33,941 nt of DNA from Eubacterium sp. (GCA_023663915.1 JAMPGN010000014.1:1-33941); one strand, 5' to 3'; counted from the first letter of the stretch, positions 6,896 through 14,935 are shown. Notes: generated by a model not told the origin, from the sequence alone. Made by a program: numbers and translations.

Positions 6896-6931
6896 ACAGG
6901 GAACAGGAACATTTTGGAAAGGAGAAGAGTT

Positions 6932-8845
6932 ATGAGAATTACAGAATTGTTGGACAAACGAAGTATTTCCCTCAACGCAGCTCCCAGCAGTAAGAACGAG
7001 GCGTTAGATCAGGCAGTGGAGTTGATGGTAAAGAGCGGCAAGATCAACGACAAGGAGGCGTACCGTAAACAGGTTTACGCGAGGGAAGAGGAGAGCACCA
7101 CCGGCATTGGTGAGGGGATTGCGATTCCTCATGGCAAGTGTGATGCGGTAAGCAGACCGGGACTCGCGGCTATGGTCGTGAAGAATGGCGTTGATTTTGA
7201 TGCGCTGGACGGTGAGCCGGTCACTTTGATCTTTCTGATTGCTGCACCGAATACCGAAGATAACGTACATCTCGATGTGCTTAGCAAGCTGTCGGTGCTG
7301 ATGATGGACGAGGAGTTTTCCGATCATCTTCGCAATGCAAAGACGGTGGAAGAGTTTCTTGAGATTATTGATAAGGCGGATGAGGAGAAGGCAAGCATTG
7401 ATGATAGGCTTGCGGATACCGGAACGGCACAGGCGGGCGGCGTAAAGATTCTGGCGGTAACGTCCTGCCCGACAGGAATTGCACATACTTATATGGCGGC
7501 GGAAGGCATCGAGAAGGCGGCAAAAGAGAGGGAATGCTTTGTTAAGATAGAGACCAGAGGTTCCGGCGGTGCTAAGAATGTGCTGACGGCGAAAGAGATC
7601 GAAGAAGCAGACTGTATTATTGTTGCGGCGGACGCACAAGTACCGATGGATCGGTTTGACGGGAAAAAGGTGATCGAGTGTCAGGTTTCCGATGGTATCA
7701 GCAAGGCAGGAGAACTTTTGGACCGTGCGATGGCAGGTGACGCGCCCATTTATCACGCGGCGGCCGGTGCGAGCGCTTCCAAACAGACTACCGGCAAAAG
7801 CGGTGGAGCGGGACACCAGATTTACACACAGCTTATGAATGGCGTATCACATATGCTTCCATTTGTGGTGGGCGGCGGCATCCTGATTGCGATTGCGTTC
7901 CTGATTGATGGACTCAGTGTGGATATGAATGCCTTAGATGTAGCGGAACGAGCAAATTTCGGTACGATTACACCCGTTGCGGCATGGTTTAAGAATCTGG
8001 GTAACGTAGCATTCGGATTTATGCTTCCGGTACTGGCAGGATTTATTGCGATGGCGATTGGTGACAGACCTGCATTGGCACTTGGATTCGTGGGCGGTAT
8101 GATTGCGGCAAACGGTAAATCCGGTTTCTTAGGTGCATTGGCGGCAGGTTTCCTCGCGGGATATGTGATTATCCTATTGCGTAAAGTCTGCGACAAATTA
8201 CCGGAATTTTTGGAAAAGATTGCTCCGGTATTGATCTATCCGTTAGTTGGTATTCTGATTATGGGGCTTGTCATGTCCTTTGTGGTAGAACCTGTTATGG
8301 GTGCAATCAACACGGCGCTGAACAATGGTTTAACCAGTATGGGCGGCACGAGCAAAGTCATTCTCGGATTGATTCTGGGTGGTATGATGGCAATCGATAT
8401 GGGCGGTCCGTTCAACAAGGCGGCATATGTATTCGGTACGGCAGCAATCGCGGCGGGCAATTATGATATTATGGCAGCAGTAATGATCGGCGGTATGACG
8501 CCACCTTGTGCGATTGCCCTTGCAACACTTTTCTTCAAAAAGAAATTTACGAAGGAAGAGAGAGAGTCGGGACCGACCAACTTTATCATGGGATTGGCGT
8601 TTATTACGGAAGGTGCAATACCTTTTGCGGCATCTGATCCGCTGCATGTTCTTCCGGCATGTATTGCAGGTTCGGGAGTAGCGGGCGCGTTATCCATGTT
8701 GTTTAACTGTACACTGATGGCTCCCCACGGCGGCATCTTTGTATTCCCGGTAGTAGGCAATCCGTTCATGTATGTTGTGGCATTGCTGGTCGGCACAGCC
8801 GTTTCTACACTTTTGCTCGGTGTGCTTAAGAAAAATGTTGAGTAA
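6932..8845 (+). CDS. fruA: PTS fructose transporter, fused EIIA-EIIB-EIIC
   Basis: A 637-residue protein; the start at 6932 (MRITELLDKR) is set by GGAAAGGAGAAGAG just upstream. Residues 1-150 form EIIA of the fructose-mannitol family, with phospho-His67 in GIAIPHGKC. Residues about 172-270 form EIIB-Fru, with phospho-Cys179 in AVTSCPTGIAHTYMAAEG. The rest is the EIIC permease, with many membrane segments and GGMMAIDMGGPFNKAAY and ITEGAIPFAASDP motifs. It imports fructose and phosphorylates it at C1, taking phosphate from HPr. The substrate for FruK is thus made here, and a dedicated HPr follows 50 bp downstream. Domain order A-B-C is the usual Gram-positive form. The sequence is complete and shows no damage. 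Confidence 0.95.
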   Translation: MRITELLDKRSISLNAAPSSKNEALDQAVELMVKSGKINDKEAYRKQVYAREEESTTGIGEGIAIPHGKCDAVSRPGLAAMVVKNGVDFDALDGEPVTLIFLIAAPNTEDNVHLDVLSKLSVLMMDEEFSDHLRNAKTVEEFLEIIDKADEEKASIDDRLADTGTAQAGGVKILAVTSCPTGIAHTYMAAEGIEKAAKERECFVKIETRGSGGAKNVLTAKEIEEADCIIVAADAQVPMDRFDGKKVIECQVSDGISKAGELLDRAMAGDAPIYHAAAGASASKQTTGKSGGAGHQIYTQLMNGVSHMLPFVVGGGILIAIAFLIDGLSVDMNALDVAERANFGTITPVAAWFKNLGNVAFGFMLPVLAGFIAMAIGDRPALALGFVGGMIAANGKSGFLGALAAGFLAGYVIILLRKVCDKLPEFLEKIAPVLIYPLVGILIMGLVMSFVVEPVMGAINTALNNGLTSMGGTSKVILGLILGGMMAIDMGGPFNKAAYVFGTAAIAAGNYDIMAAVMIGGMTPPCAIALATLFFKKKFTKEERESGPTNFIMGLAFITEGAIPFAASDPLHVLPACIAGSGVAGALSMLFNCTLMAPHGGIFVFPVVGNPFMYVVALLVGTAVSTLLLGVLKKNVE

Positions 8846-8895
8846 TTCTAAATAACATAATAAAATAAAAGAAAAATAGAAAAGGAGAGATCACC

Positions 8896-9153
8896 ATGAA
8901 AGAATTTAAGTATGTAATCACAGATCCAGAGGGAATCCACGCACGTCCGGCGGGAGAGCTTGTAAAGGCGGCGAAAGCGTTTACATGCAGCATCAAGCTT
9001 GCCAAAGACGGCAAGGCGGGTGACTGTAAGAAGATTTTTGGTATTATGGGACTTGGCGTAAAACAGGGAAATGAAGTTGTTCTCACATTTGATGGTGATG
9101 ATGAAGATGCGGCATATGAAGCGGTAAGCAAATTTATGCAGGAGAATATGTAA
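8896..9153 (+). CDS. HPr-like phosphocarrier with Lys at position 46
   Basis: An 85-residue HPr-domain protein with AAAAGGAGAG before the ATG. The PEP-dependent phosphorylation site His15 is present in GIHARPAG, so it can carry phosphate to EIIA. At position 46, where Gram-positive HPr has the regulatory serine phosphorylated by HPr kinase (usual context KSIMGVMSL), this protein has lysine: CKKIFGIMGLG. It should therefore not be turned off by HPr kinase or serve as a CcpA corepressor through that site. Its place between fruA and the regulator suggests a pathway-specific carrier, comparable in idea to FPr of enterobacteria. The general ptsH gene should exist elsewhere. Alternative: a misassigned alignment at 46, but the length and flanking motifs fit without gaps. 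Confidence 0.9.
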   Translation: MKEFKYVITDPEGIHARPAGELVKAAKAFTCSIKLAKDGKAGDCKKIFGIMGLGVKQGNEVVLTFDGDDEDAAYEAVSKFMQENM

Positions 9154-9178
9154 AGTACTATAATACGCGAGGATGATT

Positions 9179-9937
9179 ATGTTATCGGAACAGCGCCATG
9201 AAATGATTTTGAAGCTGCTGGAAGAGAAACGCAGCGTCACAGTGACGGAATTGACAAGATTGCTTGATATTTCGGAGTCTACGGCAAGAAGGGATATCGT
9301 ACTGTTAGACAAAGCCGGCAGGCTGGTCAAAGTATTTGGCGGTGCCGTGCTTGCGGATACGACCTATATGCCGTCTGAGCCGACCGTGACGCAGAAAGCG
9401 GAGGTCAATCGGGACGCGAAAATGCAGATTGCGAAGTATGCCGCGTCCCTGATTGAACCGCAGGATTTTGTGTATCTTGACGCGGGAACGACTACCGGCT
9501 ATATGCTAAAATATATCGAGGAGACAGGTGCAACGTTTGTGACAAATGCTGTCGCCCATGCGCAAAGGCTGGCGGCGAAAGGCGAGCATGTCCTGCTGGT
9601 GGGTGGGACGCTCAAGAGCACCACGGAAGCGGTGGTGGGAACGACGGCGGCGTTGATGCTTAAAGACTACCATTTCACCAAAGGTTTCTTCGGGACGAAT
9701 GGGGTCAGCCGGACGGCAGGGTTTACGACGCCTGATACAAATGAGGCTCTGGTGAAAAAAACAGCGTTAGAGCAGTGCCGGACGGCTTATGTTTTATGTG
9801 ATAACAGCAAGTTTAATGTAATCAGTTCCGTGACGTTTGCTCCTCTTGCGGCAGGCATGATCCTGACGGAGCAGAAGCCGGAAGGATTTGAAGAGAATGA
9901 GAATATGATTGTATGTATGAAAGATACCGCCGAATAA
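9179..9937 (+). CDS. DeoR-family transcriptional regulator of the fructose operon
   Basis: About 252 residues, starting at 9179 (MLSEQRHEMILKLL) with GAGG 6 bp upstream; the ATG at 9173 abuts that site and is less likely. Residues 1-55 are a DeoR winged helix (VTELTRLLDISESTARRDIVLLDKAGRLVKVFGGAV). The rest is the DeoR sugar-phosphate sensor fold, with YLDAGTTT, FVTNA, GGTLKSTTEAVVG and KGFFGTNGV. FruR/FruK-linked DeoR repressors of Firmicutes typically respond to fructose-1-phosphate or -bisphosphate. It is the last gene of the operon, unlike the more common regulator-first order. The inverted operator pair at 5847-5945 is the probable target, so it would control its own synthesis. The effector is inferred. 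Confidence 0.88.
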   Translation: MLSEQRHEMILKLLEEKRSVTVTELTRLLDISESTARRDIVLLDKAGRLVKVFGGAVLADTTYMPSEPTVTQKAEVNRDAKMQIAKYAASLIEPQDFVYLDAGTTTGYMLKYIEETGATFVTNAVAHAQRLAAKGEHVLLVGGTLKSTTEAVVGTTAALMLKDYHFTKGFFGTNGVSRTAGFTTPDTNEALVKKTALEQCRTAYVLCDNSKFNVISSVTFAPLAAGMILTEQKPEGFEENENMIVCMKDTAE

Positions 9938-9968
9938 CGTTGAACGTGATTTCGGCGGTGTTTGTATA
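9926..9968 (+). terminator. Terminator at the end of the fructose operon
   Basis: ACCGCCGAA (9926-9934) pairs with TTCGGCGGT (9951-9959), followed by GTTTGTAT. The left arm overlaps the last codons of the regulator gene. Confidence 0.7.
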
Positions 9969-10011
9969 GTGAGTGATGTAAAATAATCCTAAATTGCTGC
10001 AGACAATGAAC

Positions 10012-10830
10012 TTAGTCGTTATTAAATGAGTTTTTCATTATTTGGAGATAATATTGCAGTGGTGGATATGGAATGCGTTTTAGTTTTCCAAAGTTTGTAT
10101 CTTCATTCAAATCTTTACCTTCATTTTCTTTCCGACCATATGATGAATAATCAATTTCCAAATTTGCTGCCATTTTTTGTTTTCCTTGTTTACTGAGAAT
10201 AGTTGGTGTTTCAAATAATCCAAACCAACCGCCGTTGCAGTCATACATTCGACGATCACGGGCAAGAATACATTCGTATACAGAAAAAATATTGAAATCT
10301 ATGATTGTTGGTGAAAAGATGTTTGGATTATCTTTTCGTTCTTTAAGAGCATAAGCGATTACTAATAGCATATCCTTATCCGGAAGAACATTTTTGAAAG
10401 TAACTTTTTGGGTTAATCTTGCAGAGGGTTCTCTTGGAGTTGGAGGTTTTTTCATTTCGATATTGGGGTTATCTATAAACAAAAGCTTTAATTCTAAGCG
10501 TTTTCCTGAGGTGTGAATGTAATCAGGATATCCCTCGCGTTCGCCAAGAATCCCCTCATTTTTTGATAATCCAACTGAGTTAAAAATATCTGAGTCAGTA
10601 AGTATTGATAGTTGCGGTATACATGCGTCCATAAGCGAACCGACTATTGTGCCTATTTGTGATGGTTCAAAGGCTTTCAGAATTTCTTTTGGAATAGAAA
10701 GTACGTTGAATTGAGTTCCAATTAAGGGCGAAAGGTTCACTTTCATATCTTCTATTTCTGCTTTGGATATGATTGCTTTTTTATGTTCATTAACGTAATT
10801 TTCATAATCAATTTTGTGCATAAAACTCAT
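10012..10830 (-). CDS. Type II restriction endonuclease, PD-(D/E)XK family
   Basis: A 272-residue protein that I cannot assign to a named enzyme. It contains a PD-(D/E)XK active site: Pro102-Asp103 in GYPDYI and Glu113-Leu-Lys115 in KRLELKLLFI, ten residues apart, as in many type II endonucleases. The start at 10830 lies 5 bp after the stop of the controller gene, with GAGGAG inside the controller's last codons, so the two are co-transcribed and translationally close. A type I-like methyltransferase and specificity gene lie divergently, so this is very probably the cognate nuclease. The whole island is AT-rich compared with the flanking fructose genes, which suggests horizontal acquisition. 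The recognition sequence cannot be read from here. Confidence 0.8.
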   Translation of the reverse strand: MSFMHKIDYENYVNEHKKAIISKAEIEDMKVNLSPLIGTQFNVLSIPKEILKAFEPSQIGTIVGSLMDACIPQLSILTDSDIFNSVGLSKNEGILGEREGYPDYIHTSGKRLELKLLFIDNPNIEMKKPPTPREPSARLTQKVTFKNVLPDKDMLLVIAYALKERKDNPNIFSPTIIDFNIFSVYECILARDRRMYDCNGGWFGLFETPTILSKQGKQKMAANLEIDYSSYGRKENEGKDLNEDTNFGKLKRIPYPPLQYYLQIMKNSFNND

Positions 10831-10835
10831 AACTT

Positions 10836-11078
10836 TTATTCTCCTCGTTTGTTATATTTTAAGGGTAATACATCAGAATAAGATAGTTGAAGAGAATCTA
10901 ACCAATTAAGAAACTCTATTACATCCAATCTTCGTTCACAGCTTTCTACTTTGGATATAAAAGATTGACTTACTCCCATTAGTCGGGCTAGATCCTGCTG
11001 GGTCATTTCTGCCTCATTGCGTTTGAGCCGCAATCGCGTTATTATTTCAATGTATTCTTGATTGTATATACTCTTCAT
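10836..11078 (-). CDS. XRE-family controller (C) protein of the restriction-modification system
   Basis: An 80-residue helix-turn-helix protein starting at 11078 (MKSIYNQEY) with GGAGGAAAAAT upstream. The HTH reads TQQDLARLMGVSQSFISKVESCERR, residues about 25-50, followed by a short dimer helix. Size and position match the C proteins of restriction systems (about 75-100 residues, in front of the endonuclease gene). Its own promoter has two adjacent 15-bp dyads across the -35 and spacer, and a third palindrome sits over the methyltransferase -35. The likely role is to delay and then set endonuclease expression after the system enters a new cell. A general XRE repressor is the alternative. Confidence 0.82.
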   Translation of the reverse strand: MKSIYNQEYIEIITRLRLKRNEAEMTQQDLARLMGVSQSFISKVESCERRLDVIEFLNWLDSLQLSYSDVLPLKYNKRGE

Positions 11079-11095
11079 ATTTTTCCTCCACATTT

Positions 11096-11132
11096 ATTAT
11101 ATATTCCAATATAGAATATTCCAAAAAAGAAT
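11096..11132 (-). promoter_or_regulatory. Controller promoter with two tandem operators
   Basis: On the minus strand -35 TTGGAA (11119-11124) and -10 TATAAT (11096-11101) are 17 bp apart. Two directly abutting dyads lie here: ATTCCAATATAGAAT (11103-11117), filling the spacer, and ATTCCAAAAAAGAAT (11118-11132), over and upstream of the -35. Paired operators around the promoter are the hallmark of C-protein autoregulation. Confidence 0.65.
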
Positions 11133-11145
11133 AATTCGATATATA

Positions 11146-11186
11146 AAGACCATGGTCTTTACAAAAACAAAAGTGTTTGATAATAT
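11146..11186 (+). promoter_or_regulatory. Methyltransferase promoter with 16-bp palindrome
   Basis: TTTACA (11158-11163) and TAATAT (11181-11186) are 17 bp apart. The perfect palindrome AAAGACCATGGTCTTT (11146-11161) overlaps the -35. It is a likely operator for the controller or for the methyltransferase itself. Confidence 0.6.
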
Positions 11187-11210
11187 AAATTGGGAAAGGT
11201 GGTAATTAGA

Positions 11211-12410
11211 ATGGCAAATAGAAAAGCAGTAAAGCCGAAATCATTTGAAGGAATATACAAACGTTTAGAGGAGGTTATTCTTGCTAATTCAGGAGAAAAT
11301 GAATTTGAAGAAATAATTAAATTGGTTATATTGAAATTATGGAATGAAATGCATAACGAAGTTTACGAAAAAGAACTAAAAGAAGCTAATAAGAAATTGA
11401 AAGTTATTAATAATAAATGGAAAGGAGTGTTAGGGGGAACATTTTTTAATATAACAGATGAACAATATAGTATATGTATGGCGATTCTTAACAAGATTTC
11501 ATTTTTAGAAACAGGATATGAAGGAATAGATAGTGTATTTGAATTTTTGATTTCCCGTGAGAAAAAAGGCGCCAAAGGGCAGTACTTCACGCCAAGATAC
11601 TTAGTTGATTTTTGCGTAAAAATTATTAATCCGAAAGTCGGAGAAGTTGTGTTAGATCCAGCAGCGGGTTCCGGAGCATTTTTGTATCATACATATATAA
11701 GTAATCCTGATATAATGCCAAAGGATTTATGGGGATTTGATTTTGATCATATTGCTATTCGCGTCGCTAAATTACTTATGTATGTCACTAAATTAAATGA
11801 CTCTCATATTTATCAGGTTAATAGTTTGATAAAGAATAATAAAGCGGCTGAAGGAGAAAACATTACTACGATTGAGGATATAATGAGAATTGAAAAGCAA
11901 AAAGGATTGTTTGATGTAATTATGACAAATCCGCCTTTTGCAGGGGAAATAACAGAAGTAGAAATATTGAGAAGTTATATAGTTTCAAAAGATAAGACAC
12001 GGATAGAAAGAGAGGTTTTGTTTATTGAAAGATGTATTGACTTATTAAAACCTAATGGAAGAATGTCGATTGTGTTACCAGATAATATTTTTGGCGGAAA
12101 AGATACTGCGGAGCTTAGGAAATGGATTAATGAACAGTGTAGAATTGTTGGCGTGGTTGGTATTCCAAGAAATACATTTATGCCTCATACTTCAGTTAAA
12201 ACAAGTATACTATTTTTACAAAAAAGAGAAAAAAAGGAAAAGATAGAAGAAAAAATTTTTTTTGGAATTAGTGAAAGAGCAGGAAAAGATAATAGAGGAA
12301 ATATTCAATATAAAAATGAAAATCATGTCTGGACGGAGGTAGATCATGATTTAGACGAAATACGCGACACATTTTATTCATTTATAAAAGAAGAAAGGAT
12401 TGGCTGGTAG
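11211..12410 (+). CDS. N6-adenine DNA methyltransferase, type I HsdM-like
   Basis: A 399-residue protein. The start at 11211 (MANRKAVKPKSFEG) follows AAAGGTGG at 9 bp; an upstream TTG is less likely. After a helical N-terminal region comes FLISREKKGAKGQYFTPRYLVDF. The SAM-binding motif I follows at DPAAGSGAF (Asp149) and the catalytic motif IV is NPPF at 240-243. This order is that of gamma-class N6-adenine methyltransferases of type I systems (HsdM). The gene touches the specificity gene downstream (one base between stop and start), so the pair should form an M2S2 enzyme. No HsdR motor subunit is present; the divergent type II-like nuclease takes its place. AT-rich like its neighbours. Confidence 0.92.
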   Translation: MANRKAVKPKSFEGIYKRLEEVILANSGENEFEEIIKLVILKLWNEMHNEVYEKELKEANKKLKVINNKWKGVLGGTFFNITDEQYSICMAILNKISFLETGYEGIDSVFEFLISREKKGAKGQYFTPRYLVDFCVKIINPKVGEVVLDPAAGSGAFLYHTYISNPDIMPKDLWGFDFDHIAIRVAKLLMYVTKLNDSHIYQVNSLIKNNKAAEGENITTIEDIMRIEKQKGLFDVIMTNPPFAGEITEVEILRSYIVSKDKTRIEREVLFIERCIDLLKPNGRMSIVLPDNIFGGKDTAELRKWINEQCRIVGVVGIPRNTFMPHTSVKTSILFLQKREKKEKIEEKIFFGISERAGKDNRGNIQYKNENHVWTEVDHDLDEIRDTFYSFIKEERIGW

Positions 12411-12411
12411 A

Positions 12412-13056
12412 ATGGCAATATGTGTTATTAAAACGAATAAGCAGTTGGGGATAAATTTTGTTCTTACTCCTGAAAGATATAATCCTAAACGTCGTATGAA
12501 TATAACAAGTAAGAGGACAATTAGATTATCTGAAATAATTGAACTTTCAAACGATACAATTACTGTAAAACAAGGACAGAATATGGATATTGTTCAAATA
12601 AATACATCCGATGCAATGGGAGGGTATTTAAATATAAATACCACATCCAATAAGAATATAAACAGTAATAAAAAAGTATTGAAAAAAGGTGATGTTATTA
12701 TTTCACGATTAAGACCTTATTTAAAACAAGTCGCATATGTAGATGGTGAAATAGAAAATGCCATTTTAGGTGCGTCAACTGAGTTTTATGTCTTGAGATC
12801 TAGAACCGAGGAATCGATTGCATTTTTGGTGCCTTTTTTGCTTTCTGATGTAGCTCAAGTTGTCTTTGCAAATTCTGTTGAGGGCAGCCAGCATCCTAGA
12901 TTTAAGGAGGATGATGTTTTAAATCTTGAATTACCAATTGATATATATATGAATAGAGAGGAAATATCAAGTAAAATAATTGAGGCTATAAAGTCTTATA
13001 GAGTCTATGAAAACTCTATAAGAGAAGAAATTTTTCAGATGAATAAAGCAATATAA
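12412..13056 (+). CDS. Half-size specificity subunit (HsdS-like, single target-recognition domain)
   Basis: A 214-residue protein that begins one base after the methyltransferase stop. An AAAGGA lies 13 bp before the ATG; a TTG at 12400 is an alternative start. One target-recognition domain is visible (VLKKGDVIISRLRPYLKQVAYVDG, GASTEFYVLR, GSQHPRFKEDDVLNLELPI), followed by a C-terminal helix. Type I HsdS proteins are about 400 residues with two such domains. A one-domain subunit is expected to dimerise and give a symmetric, split recognition sequence, as in AhdI. The gene is not obviously truncated: it ends with a normal helix and stop and its own downstream terminator. Confidence 0.85.
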   Translation: MAICVIKTNKQLGINFVLTPERYNPKRRMNITSKRTIRLSEIIELSNDTITVKQGQNMDIVQINTSDAMGGYLNINTTSNKNINSNKKVLKKGDVIISRLRPYLKQVAYVDGEIENAILGASTEFYVLRSRTEESIAFLVPFLLSDVAQVVFANSVEGSQHPRFKEDDVLNLELPIDIYMNREEISSKIIEAIKSYRVYENSIREEIFQMNKAI

Positions 13057-13186
13057 TATATGAAAAATTCTGAGAAAGTTTTTGTAAGTACGAGGAAGTA
13101 ATTTTTGCATCTTTACCATTTACTGTAATAAAGGGACTAGGAGGAATTATTATGGATGCTGATTGAAAAATGTTGAGTAGAAAATA
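13057..13186 (+). other. Gene-less spacer with a possible remnant frame
   Basis: No complete gene. One frame without a start reads FASLPFTVIKGLGGIIMDAD up to a stop near 13165, and a GGAGGAATTATT-ATG arrangement inside it opens only four codons. It looks like a coding relic of unknown origin. I do not recognise it. Confidence 0.3.
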
Positions 13187-13232
13187 AAAACCTTTAAATT
13201 TCCACAAAAACGCGGAGATTTAAAGGTTTTTT
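13187..13232 (+). terminator. Terminator after the restriction-modification island
   Basis: AAAACCTTTAAAT (13187-13199) pairs with ATTTAAAGGTTTT (13218-13230), a 13-bp stem extended by TCC/GGA, followed by TTT. The A-tract on the other side makes it potentially bidirectional. Confidence 0.85.
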
Positions 13233-13240
13233 GTTGTAAC

Positions 13241-13269
13241 TTGACAAAAGGGCTTTAAAATGCTATAAT
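13241..13269 (+). promoter_or_regulatory. Promoter of the PadR operon
   Basis: A near-consensus promoter: TTGACA (13241-13246), 17-bp spacer, TATAAT (13264-13269). AT-rich partial dyads (AGTATTACAAAGTATA) just downstream, over the expected start of transcription, could be the PadR operator. The leader to the ATG at 13380 is about 105 nt. Confidence 0.8.
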
Positions 13270-13379
13270 ATTTAGTATTACAAAGTATATAGCAAACATA
13301 AATATCCGTAGCGTGATATTAGACGAGAATAATGTTTAAAAAGATGGAGATTACTCAGAGACAAGGAGACTAACAGACC

Positions 13380-13754
13380 ATGCGTGAGAAATACGAGCGG
13401 CAGATGAAAAAGGGTGTTCTGGATATGCTGGTTCTGCAGCTCCTTTCCAAAGAGCAGATGTACGGCTATCAGTTAATCATGGAACTGCGGGAAAAGAGCG
13501 GGGATATCTTTTGTTTGAAAGAGGGTACGCTCTACCCGATTCTTTATCGACTGGAGGACGAAGGACTGGTGGAAAGCAGGTGGTCCGAGGCAGAGGACAA
13601 ACAGCTTCCCCGGAAATATTACCTTATGACGAACAAAGGCAGACAGGCATTGCAGGAGATTTATTTGAGTTGGCAACAGATTTCAAGCGGCGTGGAACGT
13701 ATTATGGGGACAGTGGATAAAGAAAATGAGAAAGAACATAAAGGGGAATCATAG
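13380..13754 (+). CDS. PadR-family transcriptional regulator
   Basis: A 124-residue protein with AAGGAG 11 bp before the ATG. The PadR winged helix covers residues 8-85: KKGVLDMLVLQLLSKEQMYGYQL, then LKEGTLYPILYRLEDEGLVESRW and PRKYYLMTNKGRQAL. A C-terminal helix serves dimerisation. PadR repressors usually control the membrane or transport genes beside them and often answer to antimicrobial compounds or membrane stress. Here the next gene begins one base after its stop and three small membrane proteins follow, so these are the likely targets. The ligand is unknown. Confidence 0.92.
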   Translation: MREKYERQMKKGVLDMLVLQLLSKEQMYGYQLIMELREKSGDIFCLKEGTLYPILYRLEDEGLVESRWSEAEDKQLPRKYYLMTNKGRQALQEIYLSWQQISSGVERIMGTVDKENEKEHKGES

Positions 13755-13755
13755 G

Positions 13756-14403
13756 ATGAGTGCAGAAAAATATGTTAGAGATATTGTCAGCAGGATCAAA
13801 TGCACAGGAGCGAAAAGAAAAGAGATCGCGACACAGCTCCTATCGGACATTTCCATGCGAATGAGAGCTGGCGAGACTCTCGAACAGATTATGGAAAGCA
13901 TGGGGACGGCGCAGGAAATAGCGGATGCTTTTATGCAGGATATGCCGAAAGCGGAGTATAAAGCCTACAGGCAGAAAAAGATAGGCATGATTGTTGCCGT
14001 TATCGTTGCGTGCGTGGTTCTGCTAGGTGCGTATGTGTGGTGGCTCTTTCCAAAACCGTTAGACATTGTGGCTGATGGAACGGTCACAGAAGAAGCGGTT
14101 GACGAACAGGTACAGACGGTAGTGACATTGCTTAACGAAAATGATTTCGAGACTTTGCGGGGAATGGCGATTGATGAACTACAGGGCGTATTGACACAAG
14201 AGAATATTGATCAAGGAAGAAAACCGATTTCTGACGATTGGGGAGAAATGCTGTCAATCGGTTCCGTGTATATGCAGGGGATGAAACAAAAAGGCAAAGA
14301 GTTTATCGTTACACAGACGGATGTAATGTATGAAAATGTCAGTGTGGTCTATACAATCACTTTTGATAAGGAATTAAAACTTGCGGGACTCTATGTGCGG
14401 TAA
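13756..14403 (+). CDS. Membrane-anchored HAAS-like/DUF3887-like protein
   Basis: A 215-residue protein; ATG 13756 (MSAEKYVRDIV) lies one base after the PadR stop. A longer start at 13726 would overlap PadR. The N-terminal 70 residues are helical and resemble the HAAS/DUF1700 domain often paired with PadR (CTGAKRKEIATQLLSDI, TLEQIMESMGTAQEIADAFM). One membrane helix follows (MIVAVIVACVVLLGAYVWWLF, about residues 77-97). An external domain of about 115 residues resembles DUF3887 (FETLRGMAIDELQGVL). PadR plus HAAS pairs are commonly regulatory units in which the membrane protein may influence the repressor. The function is not established. Confidence 0.7.
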   Translation: MSAEKYVRDIVSRIKCTGAKRKEIATQLLSDISMRMRAGETLEQIMESMGTAQEIADAFMQDMPKAEYKAYRQKKIGMIVAVIVACVVLLGAYVWWLFPKPLDIVADGTVTEEAVDEQVQTVVTLLNENDFETLRGMAIDELQGVLTQENIDQGRKPISDDWGEMLSIGSVYMQGMKQKGKEFIVTQTDVMYENVSVVYTITFDKELKLAGLYVR

Positions 14404-14513
14404 TTTATTGCTGTGAAAAGGTGTGAAAAAGTACGAAAGAGTGTGCAAGTGAAAACGTCACGCCTGTAAGCTGAGGAAAGCCGCGCAGATATTTGCAGGA
14501 GGGAGAAAATACC

Positions 14514-14843
14514 ATGAATGTTGCTTTTGTGATCTGGCTGGCGGTAAGCGCAGCGATATTTGTCTTGGGAATTTACGCGATGCTGTCCAAGAAAGAGGTT
14601 GCTTTCGGCTTTTGGGCGAATGCGAAAGTGTTTCCGGTAAAAGATGTGAAAGGATACAATCACGCGGTAGGAAAATTGTGGTGCGTGTTTGGCGTGGCTT
14701 TCGCACTTTTGGGGATTCCGCTTTTGACGGGACAAAATTCGGCATGGATTATCATCAGTATTTTAGGATGTATGGCGGAAGCGATTGCGGCGATGGTCGT
14801 TTATGTGACGGTCATCGAAAAGAAATACCGTAAAGATACATGA
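14514..14843 (+). CDS. Small three-helix membrane protein, unknown function
   Basis: A 109-residue protein starting at 14514 with GCAGGAGGGAG upstream. Three hydrophobic helices are visible: residues about 4-24 (FVIWLAVSAAIFVLGIYAML), 55-75 (LWCVFGVAFALLGIPLL) and 79-101. Between the first two is the motif FWANAKVFPVKDVKGYNHAVGK. This build is frequent in Lachnospiraceae genomes, but I can attach no function (DUF3784-like at best). It lies in the PadR operon, about 110 bp after the preceding gene and 92 bp before an SdpI-like protein, and may be co-regulated. Confidence 0.75.
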   Translation: MNVAFVIWLAVSAAIFVLGIYAMLSKKEVAFGFWANAKVFPVKDVKGYNHAVGKLWCVFGVAFALLGIPLLTGQNSAWIIISILGCMAEAIAAMVVYVTVIEKKYRKDT

Positions 14844-14935
14844 CGATTAGAATGATAGAGAAGCCTGGATGGCGAATGTCCGGTGGAAAAGTCTGGGGAA
14901 AATAACAATCGATATCTATCTGAAAAGGGGAATAA

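Noticed and set aside
7004..7816. Long open frame opposite fruA (270 codons, minus strand)
   Set aside because: It lies fully inside the well-supported fruA gene, has no ribosome site or recognisable domain, and has Arg/His/Leu-rich composition typical of an antisense shadow.
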